Source: Stutzerimonas stutzeri KOS6 | Lineage (GTDB): Bacteria; Pseudomonadota; Gammaproteobacteria; Pseudomonadales; Pseudomonadaceae | Direction: 5' to 3' | DNA length: 64,000 nt | NCBI RefSeq assembly: GCF_000307775.2 | Contig: NZ_KK020676.1 | Coordinates: 2,288,751 to 2,352,750, forward strand | Shown: piece after piece, positions 18,399 through 26,503 of the stretch | How the letters are laid out: every line of letters starts with the position of its first letter | Position numbering within the stretch: the stretch's first letter is position 1 | Position numbers and translations under genes: made by a program | Notes under the pieces: model-generated | What the model was told of the DNA's origin: nothing | Seen by the model: only the letters and a program-made list of their open reading frames with translations | Database searches by the model: none

Positions 18399-19127
18399 AT
18401 GAGTGCTTCCCTCAGCCTGCGCCCGACCCTTTACGAGGAAACCGTCCCCGGTGGCGGACATACCTCCTTCGTGCTCAAGCGCGGCCAACTGCTGCGTATC
18501 ACCGACATCCAGGGCGGTGCCAACGTCAGCCTGCTGCTGCTCAACGCCATGGAAAAGAGCGAACGACTGAACCTGCCGGACACCCTCAAGTGCCAGCACA
18601 CCGCCAAACTCACCGCTGGCCACTGCCTGTACTCGGACATGGGCCGCGTGCTCGCCGCGATCACCGCCGACACCTGCGGCTGGCACGACAGCTTCGGCGG
18701 CGTGCTGAACGCCGATGAAGTACGGCAGAAGTACGGCGCCGGACGCTACCAGGAGCTGCGCAACGGCTTTTTCCGCAACGGCACGGACAACCTGCTGGTG
18801 GAAATGGGCAAGTGGAACCTGAACGTCCAGGACCTGCTGATGGTGCTCAACCTGTTCAGCAAGGTCACCGTGGATGAGGAAGGCGGCTTCGTCTTCCAGA
18901 GCGGCAACAGCAAGGCCGACGACTACATCGAGCTCTACGCGCCAATGGACACCCTGGTGATCCTCACCGCCCTGCAGCACCCGCTGGACCCGGCTCCCGA
19001 ATATGCGCCCAAGCCGGTCCAGCTCAGTTGGCACAAGATCGAAAGCGACGGTATCAGCGTGCTCTGCCGCACTTCGCGCCCGGAAAACGGCCGCGGCTTC
19101 CACAACACCGAACGGCTCTACATCTGA
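18399..19127 (+). CDS. Carboxyguanidine deiminase-type subunit (urea carboxylase-associated protein, long form)
   Basis: DUF1989-family protein of 242 residues. Together with the next gene product it matches the pair called urea-carboxylase-associated proteins, now known as the heteromeric carboxyguanidine deiminase CgdAB that turns carboxyguanidine into allophanate and ammonia. Visible features are VPGGGHTSFVLKRGQLLRI, CQHTAKLTAGHCLYSDMG, ADTCGWHDSFGG and GKWNLNVQDLLMVLNLF; the conserved Cys/His residues are plausible metal or catalytic positions. Its start follows an AAGGAG ribosome site. I have not decided which subunit letter applies. Confidence 0.9.
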   Translation: MSASLSLRPTLYEETVPGGGHTSFVLKRGQLLRITDIQGGANVSLLLLNAMEKSERLNLPDTLKCQHTAKLTAGHCLYSDMGRVLAAITADTCGWHDSFGGVLNADEVRQKYGAGRYQELRNGFFRNGTDNLLVEMGKWNLNVQDLLMVLNLFSKVTVDEEGGFVFQSGNSKADDYIELYAPMDTLVILTALQHPLDPAPEYAPKPVQLSWHKIESDGISVLCRTSRPENGRGFHNTERLYI

Positions 19128-19140
19128 GGAGGATGCCGAC

Positions 19141-19776
19141 ATGACTATCGTAGAAAGCAGTCTGCACCCCGAAACGGCGGTGTTTCACCATACGATCCCG
19201 GCCGGTGAGCCCTACCTGTTCGAGGTCAAGGCCGGACAGACCCTGCGCCTGCTCGATGTCGAAGGCAATCAGGCCATCGATACCCTGTTCTTCTCTGCAC
19301 GCAACCCGCGCGAGCGCTTCGACCCGCAGCGCACCCTGCGCCGGCAGAACAAGGTCTACCTCACCGCCGGCACAGTGCTCTATTCCAACCTCGGCAATCC
19401 GCTGGCGACCATCGTCGCCGACACCTGCGGCCGCCATGACACCCTCGGCGGTGCCTGCGCCCAGGAGAGCAACGTGGTGCGCTATGCCTTGGACAAGCGC
19501 TACATGCACAGCTGCCGCGACAACTTCCTGCGCGCCAGCCTGCATGATGGCCGCCTGGAGAAGCGCGACATCGGCGCCAACATCAACTTCTTCATGAACG
19601 TCCCCGTGACCCCCGAAGGCGGCCTGACCTTCGAGGACGGCCTCTCCGCCCCCGGCAAGTATGTGGAGCTGAAGGCCGAGATGGACCTGATCGTGCTGAT
19701 CTCCAATTGCCCGCAGCTGAACAACCCGTGCAACGGCTGGAACCCGACGCCGGCCGCAGTGCTGGTGTGGAACTAA
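19141..19776 (+). CDS. Carboxyguanidine deiminase-type subunit (urea carboxylase-associated protein, short form)
   Basis: DUF1989-family protein of 211 residues, paralogous to the preceding gene product. Motifs run in parallel: IPAGEPYLFEVKAGQTLRLLD, NKVYLTAGTVLYSNLGNP, ADTCGRHDTLGGACAQESN, and SCRDNFLRA in place of the partner's NGFFRNG. INFFMNVPVTPEGGLTFEDG and NNPCNGWNPTP close the protein. It is expected to form the deiminase complex with the previous protein. Both are typical partners of guanidine carboxylase under guanidine-I riboswitches. Confidence 0.9.
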   Translation: MTIVESSLHPETAVFHHTIPAGEPYLFEVKAGQTLRLLDVEGNQAIDTLFFSARNPRERFDPQRTLRRQNKVYLTAGTVLYSNLGNPLATIVADTCGRHDTLGGACAQESNVVRYALDKRYMHSCRDNFLRASLHDGRLEKRDIGANINFFMNVPVTPEGGLTFEDGLSAPGKYVELKAEMDLIVLISNCPQLNNPCNGWNPTPAAVLVWN

Positions 19777-19782
19777 AGGCAC

Positions 19783-19926
19783 CGTAGGGTGGGCTTCAGC
19801 CCACCATGGAGGCCGAATCGCCGGCCGGTGGGCTGAAGCCCACCCTACGAGCGCCTGTAGGAGCGGCCCATGGCCGCGAACGGCGACAACGCCGCCCAAA
19901 GGGCTCGCGCCATGGGTGCTCCTGCA
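19783..19926. repeat. Two REP-like inverted repeat pairs
   Basis: The element GTAGGGTGGGCTTCAGCCC (from 19783) recurs inverted at 19827-19848, and TGTAGGAGCGGCCCATGGC (from 19856) recurs inverted at about 19904-19926. The first is the palindrome also found in the tandem repeat at 12-325. They sit between the deiminase and carboxylase genes of one operon and may reduce or stabilise read-through RNA. Confidence 0.8.
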
Positions 19927-20005
19927 AAAGCATTTCAACCCTCGGACGACCGAGGGCGACAACGGACTAAAGCGGGACGGCCCGCCTCCCCCTGAGGGAA
20001 CCTGA

Positions 20006-23000
20006 ATGTTCGACAAACTCCTGATCGCCAACCGCGGCGCCATCGCCTGCCGCATCCTGCGCACCCTGAAGGCCCTAGACTGCCAGGGCGTGGCCGTCTA
20101 CTCCGAGGCCGACGCCGCCAGCCTGCACATCCAGCAGGCCGACGAGGCCCACAGCCTCGGCGAAGGCCCGGCCGCCAGCACCTATCTCGTCGTCGAGAAG
20201 ATCCTCGACATCGCCCGCAAGGCTGGCGCCAAGGCCATCCACCCGGGCTATGGCTTCCTATCCGAGAACGCCGCCTTCGCCGAAGCCTGCGAAGCGGCCG
20301 GCATCGCCTTCGTCGGCCCGACCCCGGAGCAACTGCGGGTCTTCGGCCTCAAGCACACCGCCCGCGCGCTGGCCAAACAGCATGGCGTGCCGATGCTGGA
20401 AGGCACCGAGCTGCTGGAAAACCTCGACGCCGCGCTGAAAGCCGGTGAGGCGGTAGGCTACCCGGTGATGCTGAAGAGCACTGCCGGCGGCGGCGGCATC
20501 GGCATGCGCGTGTGTCGCTCGGCCGAGGAACTTTCGGACGCCTTCGAGGCGGTCAAACGGCTGGGCCAGAACAACTTCAGCGACTCGGGCGTGTTCATCG
20601 AGAAATACATCCAGCGCGCTCGTCATCTGGAAGTGCAGGTGTTCGGCGACGGCGCCGGCGAGGTGATCGCCCTCGGCGTGCGCGACTGTTCGGTGCAGCG
20701 GCGCAACCAGAAGGTGCTGGAGGAAACCCCGGCGCCGAACCTACCGGCGGGCATGGCCGAAGCGTTGTGCGCGGCGGCGATCACGCTGGCAAAAGCGGTC
20801 AACTATCGCAGCGCTGGCACCGTCGAGTTCGTCTACGACGCCGAGGCCCAGCACTTCTACTTCCTCGAGGTGAACACCCGCCTGCAGGTCGAGCACGGCG
20901 TCACCGAGCAGGTCTGGGGCGTCGACCTGGTGCGCTGGATGATCGAGCTGGCCGCCGGCGATCTGGCTCCGCTGGCCGAACTGGTGAAGGACCTCACGCC
21001 CAGTGGCCATGCGATCCAGGCGCGCCTGTATGCCGAGGACCCAGGCCGCGACTTCCAGCCAAGTCCCGGTTTGCTCACCGCGGTGGACTTTCCCGAAGCA
21101 GACGGCAAGTCCCTGCGCATCGATACCTGGGTCGAGGCCGGTTGCGAGATCCCGCCCTACTTCGACCCGATGATCGCCAAGCTCATCAGCTGGGCGCCGG
21201 ATCGCGAGGCGGCCCGCGCTGCGCTGGATAGCGCCCTGGGCGACACCCTGCTCTACGGCGTGGAAACCAACCGCGACTACCTGCGCCAGATCCTCGCCTA
21301 CGGTCCGTTCGCCGTGGGCAATCCCTGGACCCGCTGCCTGGAAGGCCTGAGCTATCGGGCAACCACCTTCGAGGTGATCACCGCCGGCACCCAGACCACC
21401 GTGCAGGACTTCCCCGGCCGCCTCGGCTACTGGGCGGTGGGCGTGCCGCCGTCCGGGCCAATGGACGGCCGCGCCCTGCGCCTGGGCAACGCCCTGCTGG
21501 GTAACCCGGTCGATGCGGCGGGGCTGGAAATCACCATGAGCGGGCCGATCCTGCGTTTCAACACCGACGCGGTGGTCGCGGTGACCGGCGCGGATATTCC
21601 ACTGAAGCTGGACGACATCGAGCAACCCATGTGCACCGCCCTCTTCGTTCCGGCCGGCAGCACCCTGGCCATCGGCACCATCGCCGGTGCCGGCGCACGC
21701 AGCTACCTCTGCGTGCGCGGCGGCCTGCAGGTACCCGAGTACCTGGGCAGCAGGAGTACCTTCACCCTCGGCCAGTTCGGCGGGCATGCCGGCCGCGCCC
21801 TGCGTGCCGGCGATGTGCTGCACCTGGCGACATTGACCGATCCCTCGGCCGGCACCAGCCTGCCGCCCGAGCAGTGCAGCGTCCTGCCGGCGATCCGTGA
21901 GATCCGCGTGATCTATGGCCCGCACGGCGCGCCGGAGTACTTCACCGAAGGCTACATCGAGCGCTTCTTCGCCACCGACTGGGAAGTGCACTTCAACTCC
22001 AGCCGCACCGGCGTGCGCCTGATCGGGCCCAAGCCCGAGTGGGTGCGCGAGAGCGGCGGCGAGGCCGGCCTGCACCCCTCGAACATCCACGACAATCCCT
22101 ACGCCATCGGCGCGGTGGACTTCACCGGCGACATGCCGGTCATCCTCGGCCCGGACGGCCCGAGCCTGGGCGGCTTCGTCTGCCCGGTGACCCTCATCGA
22201 GGCCGACCTCTGGCAGCTCGGCCAGCTCAAGGCGGGCGACAAGGTGCGCTTCGTGCCGGTGGACGTGGCGACGGCGCGGGAGTTGGCGAAGGCCCTGGCC
22301 GAGGAATGCACCAGCCCCTGTGGGAGCGAGCTTGCTCGCGAACCGGTCTTCGGAGGTGCATCGTTCGCGAGCAAGCTCGCTCCTACAAAACGGGAAGCGC
22401 TCAGCTCCCCCATCGTCCTCGACCTGGGTGAAGCCGACACCCGTCTGCTCGCCCGCCTCTCCGGCGATACCCATTTGCTGCTGGAAATCGGCCAGCCGGA
22501 GCTGGACCTGGTGCTGCGCTTCCGCGGCCATGCACTGATGCAGGCGCTGGAGGCGCGGGATCTGGACGGCGTGATCGACCTCACTCCCGGGATCCGCTCG
22601 CTGCAGGTGCATTACCAGCCGGAAACCCTGCCGCTGGCGAGCCTGCTCGAATGCATCGTCGATCTGTGGGATGACGTCTGCTCGGCTCGCGACCTCAAGG
22701 TCCCCTCGCGCATCGTCCACCTGCCGCTGTCCTGGGACGATCCGGCCTGCCAGTTGGCCATCGAGAAGTACATGACCACGGTGCGCAAGGACGCCCCCTG
22801 GTGCCCGAGCAACCTGGAGTTCATCCGCCGCATCAACGACCTGCCCAATCTCGACGAGGTCTATCGCACCGTATTCGAGGCCAGCTACCTGGTGATGGGC
22901 CTGGGTGACGTCTACCTCGGCGCACCGGTGGCCACCCCGCTGGACCCGCGCCACCGCCTGGTCACCACCAAGTACAACCCGGCGCGCACCTGGACAGCCG

Positions 23001-23653
23001 AGAATTCGGTCGGCATCGGCGGCGCCTACATGTGCGTCTACGGCATGGAGGGCCCCGGCGGCTACCAGTTCGTCGGTCGCACCCTGCAGATGTGGAACCG
23101 CTACCGCGCGGTGGAGGCCTTCGGCGGCCAGCCCTGGCTGCTGCGCTTCTTCGACCAGATCCGCTTTTACCCGGTCTCGGCAGACGAGTTGCTGCGAATC
23201 CGCCGCGACTTCCCGCTGGGCCGCTACCCGCTGCGCATCGAGGAAACCGAGCTGCGCCTCTCCGATTACCAGGACTTCCTGGCGAAGGAGGCCGACAGCA
23301 TCGAGGCCTTCCGCACCCAGCAGCGTGCCGCCTTCGATGCCGAGCGCCAGCGCTGGATCGCCTCCGGCCAGGCGCACTTCGAGAGCGAGGAAGTCGCCGC
23401 CGAGCTGGGCGAGGACGCCCCGCTGGGTACCGGCCAGCACGGCATCGAGAGCCATATCGCCGGCAACCTCTGGCAGGTCTCGGTGGCCGAAGGCGCGCAA
23501 GTCGAGGCCGGCGACGTGCTGGTGATCCTGGAGAGCATGAAGATGGAAATCCCGCTCACCGCGCCGGTCGCCGGCGTGGTGAAGGACATCCGTGTGCAAC
23601 CCGGCTCGCCGGTGCGCGCCGGGCAACGGGTGGTGGTGATCGAGGAGGCGTAA
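20006..23653 (+). CDS. Biotin-dependent guanidine carboxylase (urea carboxylase family)
   Basis: 1215-residue multidomain enzyme that uses ATP, bicarbonate and biotin to carboxylate guanidine (urea in fungal homologues). Biotin carboxylase spans about 1-445 (LIANRGAIACRI, STAGGGGIGMR, NTRLQVEHGVTE), a KipA/AHS2-type carboxyltransferase half about 465-765 (VQDFPGRLGYW), a KipI/AHS1-type half about 845-1065, and a biotinyl domain at the C-terminus with ESMKME (biotin-lysine near 1179). The guanidine rather than urea assignment comes from the riboswitch and the deiminase partners. A REP palindrome pair is inserted in frame at residues about 772-795, in the interdomain linker. Confidence 0.93.
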   Translation: MFDKLLIANRGAIACRILRTLKALDCQGVAVYSEADAASLHIQQADEAHSLGEGPAASTYLVVEKILDIARKAGAKAIHPGYGFLSENAAFAEACEAAGIAFVGPTPEQLRVFGLKHTARALAKQHGVPMLEGTELLENLDAALKAGEAVGYPVMLKSTAGGGGIGMRVCRSAEELSDAFEAVKRLGQNNFSDSGVFIEKYIQRARHLEVQVFGDGAGEVIALGVRDCSVQRRNQKVLEETPAPNLPAGMAEALCAAAITLAKAVNYRSAGTVEFVYDAEAQHFYFLEVNTRLQVEHGVTEQVWGVDLVRWMIELAAGDLAPLAELVKDLTPSGHAIQARLYAEDPGRDFQPSPGLLTAVDFPEADGKSLRIDTWVEAGCEIPPYFDPMIAKLISWAPDREAARAALDSALGDTLLYGVETNRDYLRQILAYGPFAVGNPWTRCLEGLSYRATTFEVITAGTQTTVQDFPGRLGYWAVGVPPSGPMDGRALRLGNALLGNPVDAAGLEITMSGPILRFNTDAVVAVTGADIPLKLDDIEQPMCTALFVPAGSTLAIGTIAGAGARSYLCVRGGLQVPEYLGSRSTFTLGQFGGHAGRALRAGDVLHLATLTDPSAGTSLPPEQCSVLPAIREIRVIYGPHGAPEYFTEGYIERFFATDWEVHFNSSRTGVRLIGPKPEWVRESGGEAGLHPSNIHDNPYAIGAVDFTGDMPVILGPDGPSLGGFVCPVTLIEADLWQLGQLKAGDKVRFVPVDVATARELAKALAEECTSPCGSELAREPVFGGASFASKLAPTKREALSSPIVLDLGEADTRLLARLSGDTHLLLEIGQPELDLVLRFRGHALMQALEARDLDGVIDLTPGIRSLQVHYQPETLPLASLLECIVDLWDDVCSARDLKVPSRIVHLPLSWDDPACQLAIEKYMTTVRKDAPWCPSNLEFIRRINDLPNLDEVYRTVFEASYLVMGLGDVYLGAPVATPLDPRHRLVTTKYNPARTWTAENSVGIGGAYMCVYGMEGPGGYQFVGRTLQMWNRYRAVEAFGGQPWLLRFFDQIRFYPVSADELLRIRRDFPLGRYPLRIEETELRLSDYQDFLAKEADSIEAFRTQQRAAFDAERQRWIASGQAHFESEEVAAELGEDAPLGTGQHGIESHIAGNLWQVSVAEGAQVEAGDVLVILESMKMEIPLTAPVAGVVKDIRVQPGSPVRAGQRVVVIEEA
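22318..22390. repeat. REP pair embedded in the carboxylase coding sequence
   Basis: Two outward-facing REP units, CTGTGGGAGCGAGCTTGCTC (22318 on) and its inverted partner TCGCGAGCAAGCTCGCTCC (22364-22382), form a BIME. In frame they encode the peptide GSELAREP...FASKLAPT, the known hallmark translation of the Pseudomonas REP. The insertion preserves the reading frame. Confidence 0.92.
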
Positions 23654-23686
23654 GGCCCAGACCCACCCGACAAACGCCGGGACCAC

Positions 23687-23830
23687 CGTAGGGTGGGCTT
23701 CAGCCCTCCAGAGCGAACTCCGCACGGTGGACTGAAGCGGTGCGCCGCCCGGCCCATCCTACCGATGGCACGGCGACAAAGCCGGCCAAAATACCATGGT
23801 GGACAACGCTGCGCCGTTGTCCACCCTACA
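23687..23830. repeat. Degenerate REP-like palindromes between carboxylase and hydrolase genes
   Basis: CGTAGGGTGGGCTTCAGCCC near 23692 is a decayed copy of the palindrome at 19783. GGTGGACAACGCTGCGCCGTTGTCCACC at about 23797-23824 is a second perfect stem just before the allophanate hydrolase ribosome site and could lower its expression relative to upstream genes. Confidence 0.75.
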
Positions 23831-23841
23831 AGGAACACGCC

Positions 23842-25644
23842 ATGACGACGACATTCGATCTGCGCCTCGACACTCTGCACACCGCCTATGCCGCCGGGGA
23901 AACCACCGCGCGCCAGCTGATCCTCGGCCTGCGCGACAAGGCGGCCACGCTGAACGACGAGTTCAACGCCTTCATCCACCTGCTGAGCGCCGAAGAGCTC
24001 GAGCCGTACCTCGCCGCCCTCGATGCCAGGTCGCCCGCCGAGCTGCCGCTCTATGGCGTGCCCTTCGCCATCAAGGACAACATCGACCTCGCCGGCATCC
24101 CGACCACTGCTGCCTGCCCGGCCTTCGCCTATACGCCCGAGACCAGCGCCCCCCTCGTCGAACAACTGATCGCCCTCGGCGCCGTGCCGCTGGGCAAGGC
24201 CAACCTCGACCAGTTCGCCACCGGCCTCAACGGCACCCGCTCGCCCTACGGTGAATGCCGTAACAGCGTGCATCCGGCCTACCCGTCCGGCGGTTCCAGT
24301 GCCGGTTCGTCGCTGGCCGTGGCGCTGGGCCTGTGCAGCTTCGCGCTGGGCACCGACACCGCCGGCAGCGGCCGGGTGCCGGCGGCACTGAACAACCTGG
24401 TCGGCCTCAAGGCCAGCAAGGGCCTGGTCTCCACCGCCGGGGTGGTGCCGGCCTGCCGTACCCTGGACGTGGTCAGTTTCTTCACCGCCACCGCGAGCGA
24501 GGCCAGCCAACTGTTGGCGCTGACCGCCAGGCTCGATCCGCGCGACGAATACAGCCGCGCCAATCCACTGTGGAACGACGGCTCGGCGTTCGGCAAAGTC
24601 GGCACCTTCCGCTTCGGCGTGCCGAAAGAGCTGGAATTCCTCGGCTGCCCGGAAAGCCCCGCGCTGTTCGCCGCAACGATCGAACACTTCAAGGCCATCG
24701 GCGGCGAGCCGGTGGAAATCGACTTCTCCCCCTTCCTCGAAGCCGCGCGTCTGCTCTACGAGGGCCCCTGGGTGGCCGAGCGCTACAGCGTGGCGGGCGA
24801 GCTGATCGAGCAGCAGCCCGATGCGGTGCTGCCGGTGATCAAGGCCGTCCTGGAAAAGGCGCCCGGCACCACCGCCGTACAGCTGTTCCGCGCCCAGTAT
24901 CGGCTGCAGCAACTGAAAGCCATCTGCGACCGGATCATGGCCGAGGTCGACTGCGTGCTGACCCCCGCCTACCCGCGCCCGGTCACCCTCGACGAGCTGC
25001 ATGCCGAGCCGGTCAAGCGCAACTCGGACCTGGGCTACTACACCAATTTCATGAACATGCTCGACTACGCCGCCGTGGCGGTGCCGGCCGGCACCATGCA
25101 GAACGGCCTGCCCTGGGGCGTGACCCTGTTCGGCCGGGTGTTCACCGACCAGCACCTGCTGAGCCTGGCCGATGCCCTGCAACGCCAGACCGGCCTGACG
25201 CTGATCGGCGGCAACGCCCTCAGCGCCCCGGCGCCACAGAACCCGGCGCGCAACGACCGGGCGAAGGTGGTGGTCTGCGGCGCACACCTGGACGGCCTGC
25301 CGTTGAACTGGCAGCTCCGCCAGCGCGGCGGTCGACTCATCGAAGCCACCAGCAGCTCGCCGAATTACAAGCTTTACGCCCTGGCCGGCGGCCCGCCACT
25401 CAGGCCGGGCATGCTGCGCGTGGCAACGGGTGGTGCCGCCATTGCGGTGGAGGTCTGGGAAATCCCCAGCGCCGAGCTGGGCTCCTTCCTCACCGGCATC
25501 CCTGCCCCGCTCGGCCTCGGCAAGGTGGAGCTCGCCGATGGCCGTTGGGAAAGTGGGTTCATTTGCGATGCCTACGGTCTCGACGGCGCCGAGGACATCA
25601 CCCGCTTCGGCAGCTGGAAGGCCTGGCTGGCGCAACGCGGCTAA
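23842..25644 (+). CDS. atzF: Allophanate hydrolase
   Basis: Converts allophanate to two ammonia and two CO2, the last step of guanidine nitrogen release. The 600-residue protein has an N-terminal amidase-signature domain (about 1-450) with catalytic Lys in FAIKDNIDLAGIPTT, the Ser pair in YPSGGSSAGSSLAVA and GTDTAGSGRVPA, followed by a C-terminal domain (about 470-600) ending FGSWKAWLAQRG. Start chosen at 23842 after AAGGAACACGCC. The name atzF is used for this enzyme in several bacteria; the host name may differ. Confidence 0.93.
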   Translation: MTTTFDLRLDTLHTAYAAGETTARQLILGLRDKAATLNDEFNAFIHLLSAEELEPYLAALDARSPAELPLYGVPFAIKDNIDLAGIPTTAACPAFAYTPETSAPLVEQLIALGAVPLGKANLDQFATGLNGTRSPYGECRNSVHPAYPSGGSSAGSSLAVALGLCSFALGTDTAGSGRVPAALNNLVGLKASKGLVSTAGVVPACRTLDVVSFFTATASEASQLLALTARLDPRDEYSRANPLWNDGSAFGKVGTFRFGVPKELEFLGCPESPALFAATIEHFKAIGGEPVEIDFSPFLEAARLLYEGPWVAERYSVAGELIEQQPDAVLPVIKAVLEKAPGTTAVQLFRAQYRLQQLKAICDRIMAEVDCVLTPAYPRPVTLDELHAEPVKRNSDLGYYTNFMNMLDYAAVAVPAGTMQNGLPWGVTLFGRVFTDQHLLSLADALQRQTGLTLIGGNALSAPAPQNPARNDRAKVVVCGAHLDGLPLNWQLRQRGGRLIEATSSSPNYKLYALAGGPPLRPGMLRVATGGAAIAVEVWEIPSAELGSFLTGIPAPLGLGKVELADGRWESGFICDAYGLDGAEDITRFGSWKAWLAQRG

Positions 25645-25957
25645 TGTCATAGCGGTTGGGCGCCACGCCCATCGACCTGCAAGGCGGCTGGAGCAGCAGC
25701 GCGCCCCATTGGCTTGCAGGCGTCCCACCTGAAAAGCGCCACACCATATGGCGTGGCGCATTGGCAGGCTCCGGCCCGGCCCTGATCCCGAGCCGGGGCA
25801 ACTGCCATTCAATCCATCGCGCTCGCAGCGCGCCCCTCTCTCTTCGTTACCCGCTGTCCTCGCTACCAACAGGGCGCAGCAGCGTCCGTCCGCCGCATCC
25901 CGACCCGACATCGACGGCGGGCGGATGATGCCGCAGACCGGCGCAGGGGCGGTCCGG
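25645..25957. other. Non-coding gap after operon A
   Basis: About 310 bases with no supportable gene. Imperfect palindromes are visible (for example GCGCCACACCATATGGCGTGGCGC at about 25736-25759, twelve perfect pairs), which could end operon A transcripts. Confidence 0.5.
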
Positions 25958-26044
25958 TCAGAAAATCAGTGCGAACAGACCGAAGACGACGATCAGGCCA
26001 ATGAGAAAGATGATGCCGATGGTGCTGCCAAGAAACTTCAACAT
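25958..26044 (-). CDS. 28-residue single-helix membrane protein
   Basis: ATG with GGGAG seven bases upstream opens a 28-codon frame: MLKFLGSTIG followed by an uninterrupted hydrophobic stretch ending FGLFALIF. The coding has low GC compared with the flanks and is too orderly (one TM helix, lysine near the N-terminus) to be chance. It lies opposite to the guanidine operons, upstream of operon B. Function unknown; such micro-proteins often modulate membrane partners. Confidence 0.65.
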   Translation of the reverse strand: MLKFLGSTIGIIFLIGLIVVFGLFALIF

Positions 26045-26147
26045 GCGGTGGCTCCCGTTTTTCGTGAGTTCATCTGTTCCGACTGGCCGGTGCCGCCATC
26101 GTTCAAGGTTTCCCTATTCCGAGTGCTACGGCACGGCATGCTGCGCA

Positions 26148-26162
26148 GCACCATTCGGGAGC
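26148..26162 (+). promoter_or_regulatory. Candidate NtrC site, operon B
   Basis: GCACCA-TTC-GGGAGC keeps the left half of the NtrC dyad perfectly and four of six bases of the right half (TGGTGC). It is about 110 bases upstream of the -24 element at 26272, a typical enhancer distance. Confidence 0.4.
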
Positions 26163-26271
26163 GCAGGCTGCCCGATTGACCTGCATTCGCGCACGGCGAT
26201 CAGCGCAACATGTCCGGCGCGTGAGTCCAGATGCGCCGCCACACGGGGGTTTGCCGCGTTTACGTGGCACC

Positions 26272-26287
26272 TGGCACGCAACCTGCT
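26272..26287 (+). promoter_or_regulatory. Sigma-54 promoter of operon B
   Basis: TGGCACG-CAAC-CTGCT fits the -24/-12 consensus TGGCACG-N4-TTGCW with one mismatch and exact GG-GC spacing. Start of transcription is expected near 26298, about 60 bases before the riboswitch. Confidence 0.7.
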
Positions 26288-26360
26288 CTGTCTACCGTGA
26301 ACGGGATGGGTCGCCACCGGCACTCATGACGCTTGGCACAATCAGGAGCAACTTCAAGGA

Positions 26361-26457
26361 GAACTAGGGTTCCGGCTCACAGGAAGTGGGCGCTGGTCCG
26401 AGAGTTCTCCGGTCCCAGGGACGGGACTACACGGAGGGATAAAAGCCCGGGAGACGC
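26361..26457 (+). promoter_or_regulatory. Guanidine-I riboswitch (ykkC), operon B
   Basis: Contains CTAGGGTTCCG (26364-26374), GGTCCGAGAG (26395-26404), ACACGG (26429-26434) and GGGATAAAAGCCCGGGAGA (from 26436), all invariant blocks of the guanidine-I aptamer. The stem loops differ in sequence from the first copy, so the two are not a recent duplication. It directs guanidine-responsive expression of the operon starting at 26504. Confidence 0.95.
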
Positions 26458-26503
26458 GATGTCATCCCGTGCCTGTCATTCCAATGTGTAGGGAAATCAC
26501 GCC

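Noticed and set aside
20741..23725. A 994-codon open frame on the minus strand opposite the carboxylase gene, and similar long antisense frames (for example 23266-25911)
   Set aside because: High GC with strong third-position bias leaves antisense frames open; the protein is low-complexity His/Gly/Ala/Leu-rich without any domain, while the plus strand encodes complete enzymes.
20006..25644. A plain urea carboxylase/allophanate hydrolase (urea amidolyase) pathway
   Set aside because: The guanidine-I riboswitch and the two deiminase-type proteins between transporter and carboxylase indicate guanidine as substrate in this operon type; carboxylase side activity on urea is not excluded.
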